64,000 nucleotides of DNA from Enterobacter asburiae (lineage in GTDB: Bacteria; Pseudomonadota; Gammaproteobacteria; Enterobacterales; Enterobacteriaceae): positions 2,232,001-2,296,000 of the forward strand of contig JAAQVN010000001.1 in assembly GCA_011754535.1 (NCBI GenBank). Direction: 5' to 3'. The notes under the pieces are model-generated. The model was not told where the DNA came from and did no database searches. It was given only the letters and a program-made list of their open reading frames with translations. Of the stretch, positions 62,449-64,000 are shown in pieces. Position numbers and translations under genes: made by a program. Numbering within the stretch: the first letter of the stretch is position 1; the number at the start of each line of letters is the position of its first letter.

Positions 62449-64000
62449 ATGACAGAACAACAAAAAATCACCTTCCCGATGCTCCTGCAACAGCTTGATT
62501 CCCTGATGCTGCGCGATAAACAGCGGTTTTCACGCCGGCTGCACGGCGTGAAGAAGGTTAAAAATCCTGATGCACAACAGGCCATTTACCAGGAGATGGC
62601 TAAAGAGATTGAACAGGCGGCAGGGAAGGTTGTGCTGCGCGAAGCCGCACGTCCGGCGATTACCTACCCGGAAAACCTCCCCGTCAGCCAGAAAAAACAG
62701 GACATCCTTGAGGCCGTACGCGACCACCAGGTGGTGATTGTCGCGGGTGAAACCGGTTCGGGAAAAACCACCCAGCTGCCGAAAATCTGTATGGAGCTGG
62801 GACGCGGTCTAAAAGGGCTGATTGGACATACGCAGCCGCGTCGACTGGCGGCGCGCACCGTGGCGAACCGTATTGCCGAAGAGCTGCAGACGGAGCCGGG
62901 CGGCTGCATCGGTTACAAGGTGCGATTCAGCGACCACGTTAGTGATAACACCATGGTCAAGCTGATGACCGACGGTATTCTGCTGGCGGAAATTCAGCAG
63001 GATCGCCTGCTGATGCAGTACGACACCATCATCATTGACGAAGCGCACGAGCGCAGCCTGAACATCGACTTCCTGCTCGGCTACCTGAAAGAGCTGCTGC
63101 CGCGTCGCCCGGATCTGAAAATCATCATCACCTCCGCAACCATCGACCCGGAACGCTTCTCGAAGCATTTCAACAATGCGCCGATTATCGAGGTGTCAGG
63201 ACGCACATATCCGGTTGAAGTGCGCTATCGCCCGATTGTGGAAGAGGCGGATGATACCGAGCGCGACCAGCTGCAGGCCATCTTCGACGCCGTTGACGAG
63301 CTGGGCAACGAAAGCGCGGGCGACATTCTGATCTTCATGAGCGGCGAGCGCGAGATCCGCGATACCGCCGATGCGCTCAGCAAGCGCGACCTGCGCCACA
63401 CGGAGATCCTGCCGCTTTACGCGCGTCTGTCAAACAGCGAGCAGAACCGCGTCTTCCAGCCGCACAGCGGACGCCGTATCGTTCTGGCGACCAACGTGGC
63501 GGAAACCTCGCTCACCGTGCCGGGGATTAAATACGTGATCGACCCGGGCACGGCGCGCATCAGCCGCTACAGCTACCGCACGAAGGTTCAGCGGCTGCCG
63601 ATTGAGCCGGTCTCTCAGGCTTCTGCTAACCAGCGTAAAGGCCGCTGCGGCCGCGTGTCGGAAGGGATCTGTATTCGTCTCTATTCCGAAGATGATTTCC
63701 TGTCACGCCCTGAATTTACCGACCCGGAAATTCTGCGCACCAACCTGGCGTCCGTTATCCTGCAGATGACCGCGCTGGGGCTGGGCGACATCGCGGCGTT
63801 CCCGTTCGTCGAAGCGCCGGACAAGCGCAACATTCAGGACGGCGTACGTCTGCTGGAAGAGCTTGGCGCCATTACCACCGACGAACAGGCGAGCATCTAT
63901 AAGCTGACGCCGCTGGGCCGCCAGCTCAGCCAACTGCCGGTGGATCCGCGTCTGGCCCGTATGGTGCTGGAAGCGCAAAAGCACGGCTGCGTGCGCGAGG
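62449..64000 (+). CDS. hrpA: ATP-dependent RNA helicase HrpA, N-terminal part (3' end outside window)
   Basis: The frame from ATG 62449 is open to the last base, giving 517 residues of a protein that in E. coli has about 1300. Helicase motifs are visible: VAGETGSGKTTQLPK (Walker A, near 99-113), IDEAHERS (DEAH box, near 197), ITSATIDPERFS (motif III, near 227) and QRKGRCGRVSEG (motif VI, near 397). HrpA rescues stalled ribosomes. The 205-bp region shared with azoR holds the two promoters, not resolved. Confidence 0.97.
   Translation, partial: MTEQQKITFPMLLQQLDSLMLRDKQRFSRRLHGVKKVKNPDAQQAIYQEMAKEIEQAAGKVVLREAARPAITYPENLPVSQKKQDILEAVRDHQVVIVAGETGSGKTTQLPKICMELGRGLKGLIGHTQPRRLAARTVANRIAEELQTEPGGCIGYKVRFSDHVSDNTMVKLMTDGILLAEIQQDRLLMQYDTIIIDEAHERSLNIDFLLGYLKELLPRRPDLKIIITSATIDPERFSKHFNNAPIIEVSGRTYPVEVRYRPIVEEADDTERDQLQAIFDAVDELGNESAGDILIFMSGEREIRDTADALSKRDLRHTEILPLYARLSNSEQNRVFQPHSGRRIVLATNVAETSLTVPGIKYVIDPGTARISRYSYRTKVQRLPIEPVSQASANQRKGRCGRVSEGICIRLYSEDDFLSRPEFTDPEILRTNLASVILQMTALGLGDIAAFPFVEAPDKRNIQDGVRLLEELGAITTDEQASIYKLTPLGRQLSQLPVDPRLARMVLEAQKHGCVRE

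Overview
The window is a piece of an enterobacterial chromosome, most likely Enterobacter or a close relative (Lelliottia or the E. cloacae complex). The conserved parts match Escherichia coli K-12 gene for gene and almost residue for residue: ldhA, ydbH-ynbE-ydbL, feaR, feaB, tynA, paaZ, paaABCDEFGHIJK, paaX, paaY at one end and azoR, hrpA at the other. Between paaY and azoR, where E. coli as I recall it carries ydbA through ynbD, there are about 35 kb of other genes, most of them of ordinary base composition. No rRNA, tRNA or CRISPR array was seen.

Layout. 1-3200: the 3' part of an MFS transporter, ldhA, and an inserted DUF4225 / small membrane protein pair. 3335-6487: ydbH-ynbE-ydbL, an envelope lipid-transport bridge. 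6488-12735: aromatic amine catabolism (FeaR activator, FeaB phenylacetaldehyde dehydrogenase, TynA amine oxidase) with a diguanylate cyclase gene between feaB and tynA. 12932-26452: the complete phenylacetate (paa) catabolon. Together TynA, FeaB and Paa turn 2-phenylethylamine into phenylacetaldehyde, phenylacetate, phenylacetyl-CoA and finally acetyl-CoA and succinyl-CoA.

26355-30966: a lipoprotein serine hydrolase, a DinB-fold protein, a glutathione peroxidase, an ASCH protein, a LysR regulator and an ORFan. 31279-33839: an AT-rich decayed island with an integrase pseudogene, a DUF3800 gene and broken small genes. 33971-48407: a patchwork of small enzymes and regulators, including an APH-like kinase, a WbuC-type cupin, an isochorismatase-like hydrolase, an amidohydrolase with a divergent LysR gene, an NAD(P)H oxidoreductase with a TetR gene, a TetR-controlled RND pump, a decayed SDR/MerR junction, and DUF1348/TetR and SDR/HxlR divergent pairs.

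49739-55613: a tightly overlapping seven-gene lipid-modification operon (NTF2-like, SDR, FAD oxidoreductase, DUF1365, cyclopropane-fatty-acid-synthase-like methyltransferase, DUF2878, chalcone-isomerase-like) followed by a DUF3833 lipoprotein. 55616-57541: paired DMT/DUF606 transporters and a divergent LysR gene. 57547-59573: a folate-independent methionine synthase (MesD type) and its DUF1852 partner (MesX). 59697-64000: a GNAT enzyme, yaiL, a pseudouridine synthase, azoR and the 5' part of hrpA.

The most useful regulatory observations are tandem 21-bp repeats matching the FeaR motif in both the feaB and tynA promoters, and two copies of one operator (AGTGACCA-N10-TGGTYAC) flanking the TetR gene of the RND pump. 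The most interesting biochemistry is the MesD/MesX pair and the lipid-modification operon. Nothing here is proven to be a new system. The DUF4225/membrane-protein pair is the best candidate for an uncharacterised two-gene module.
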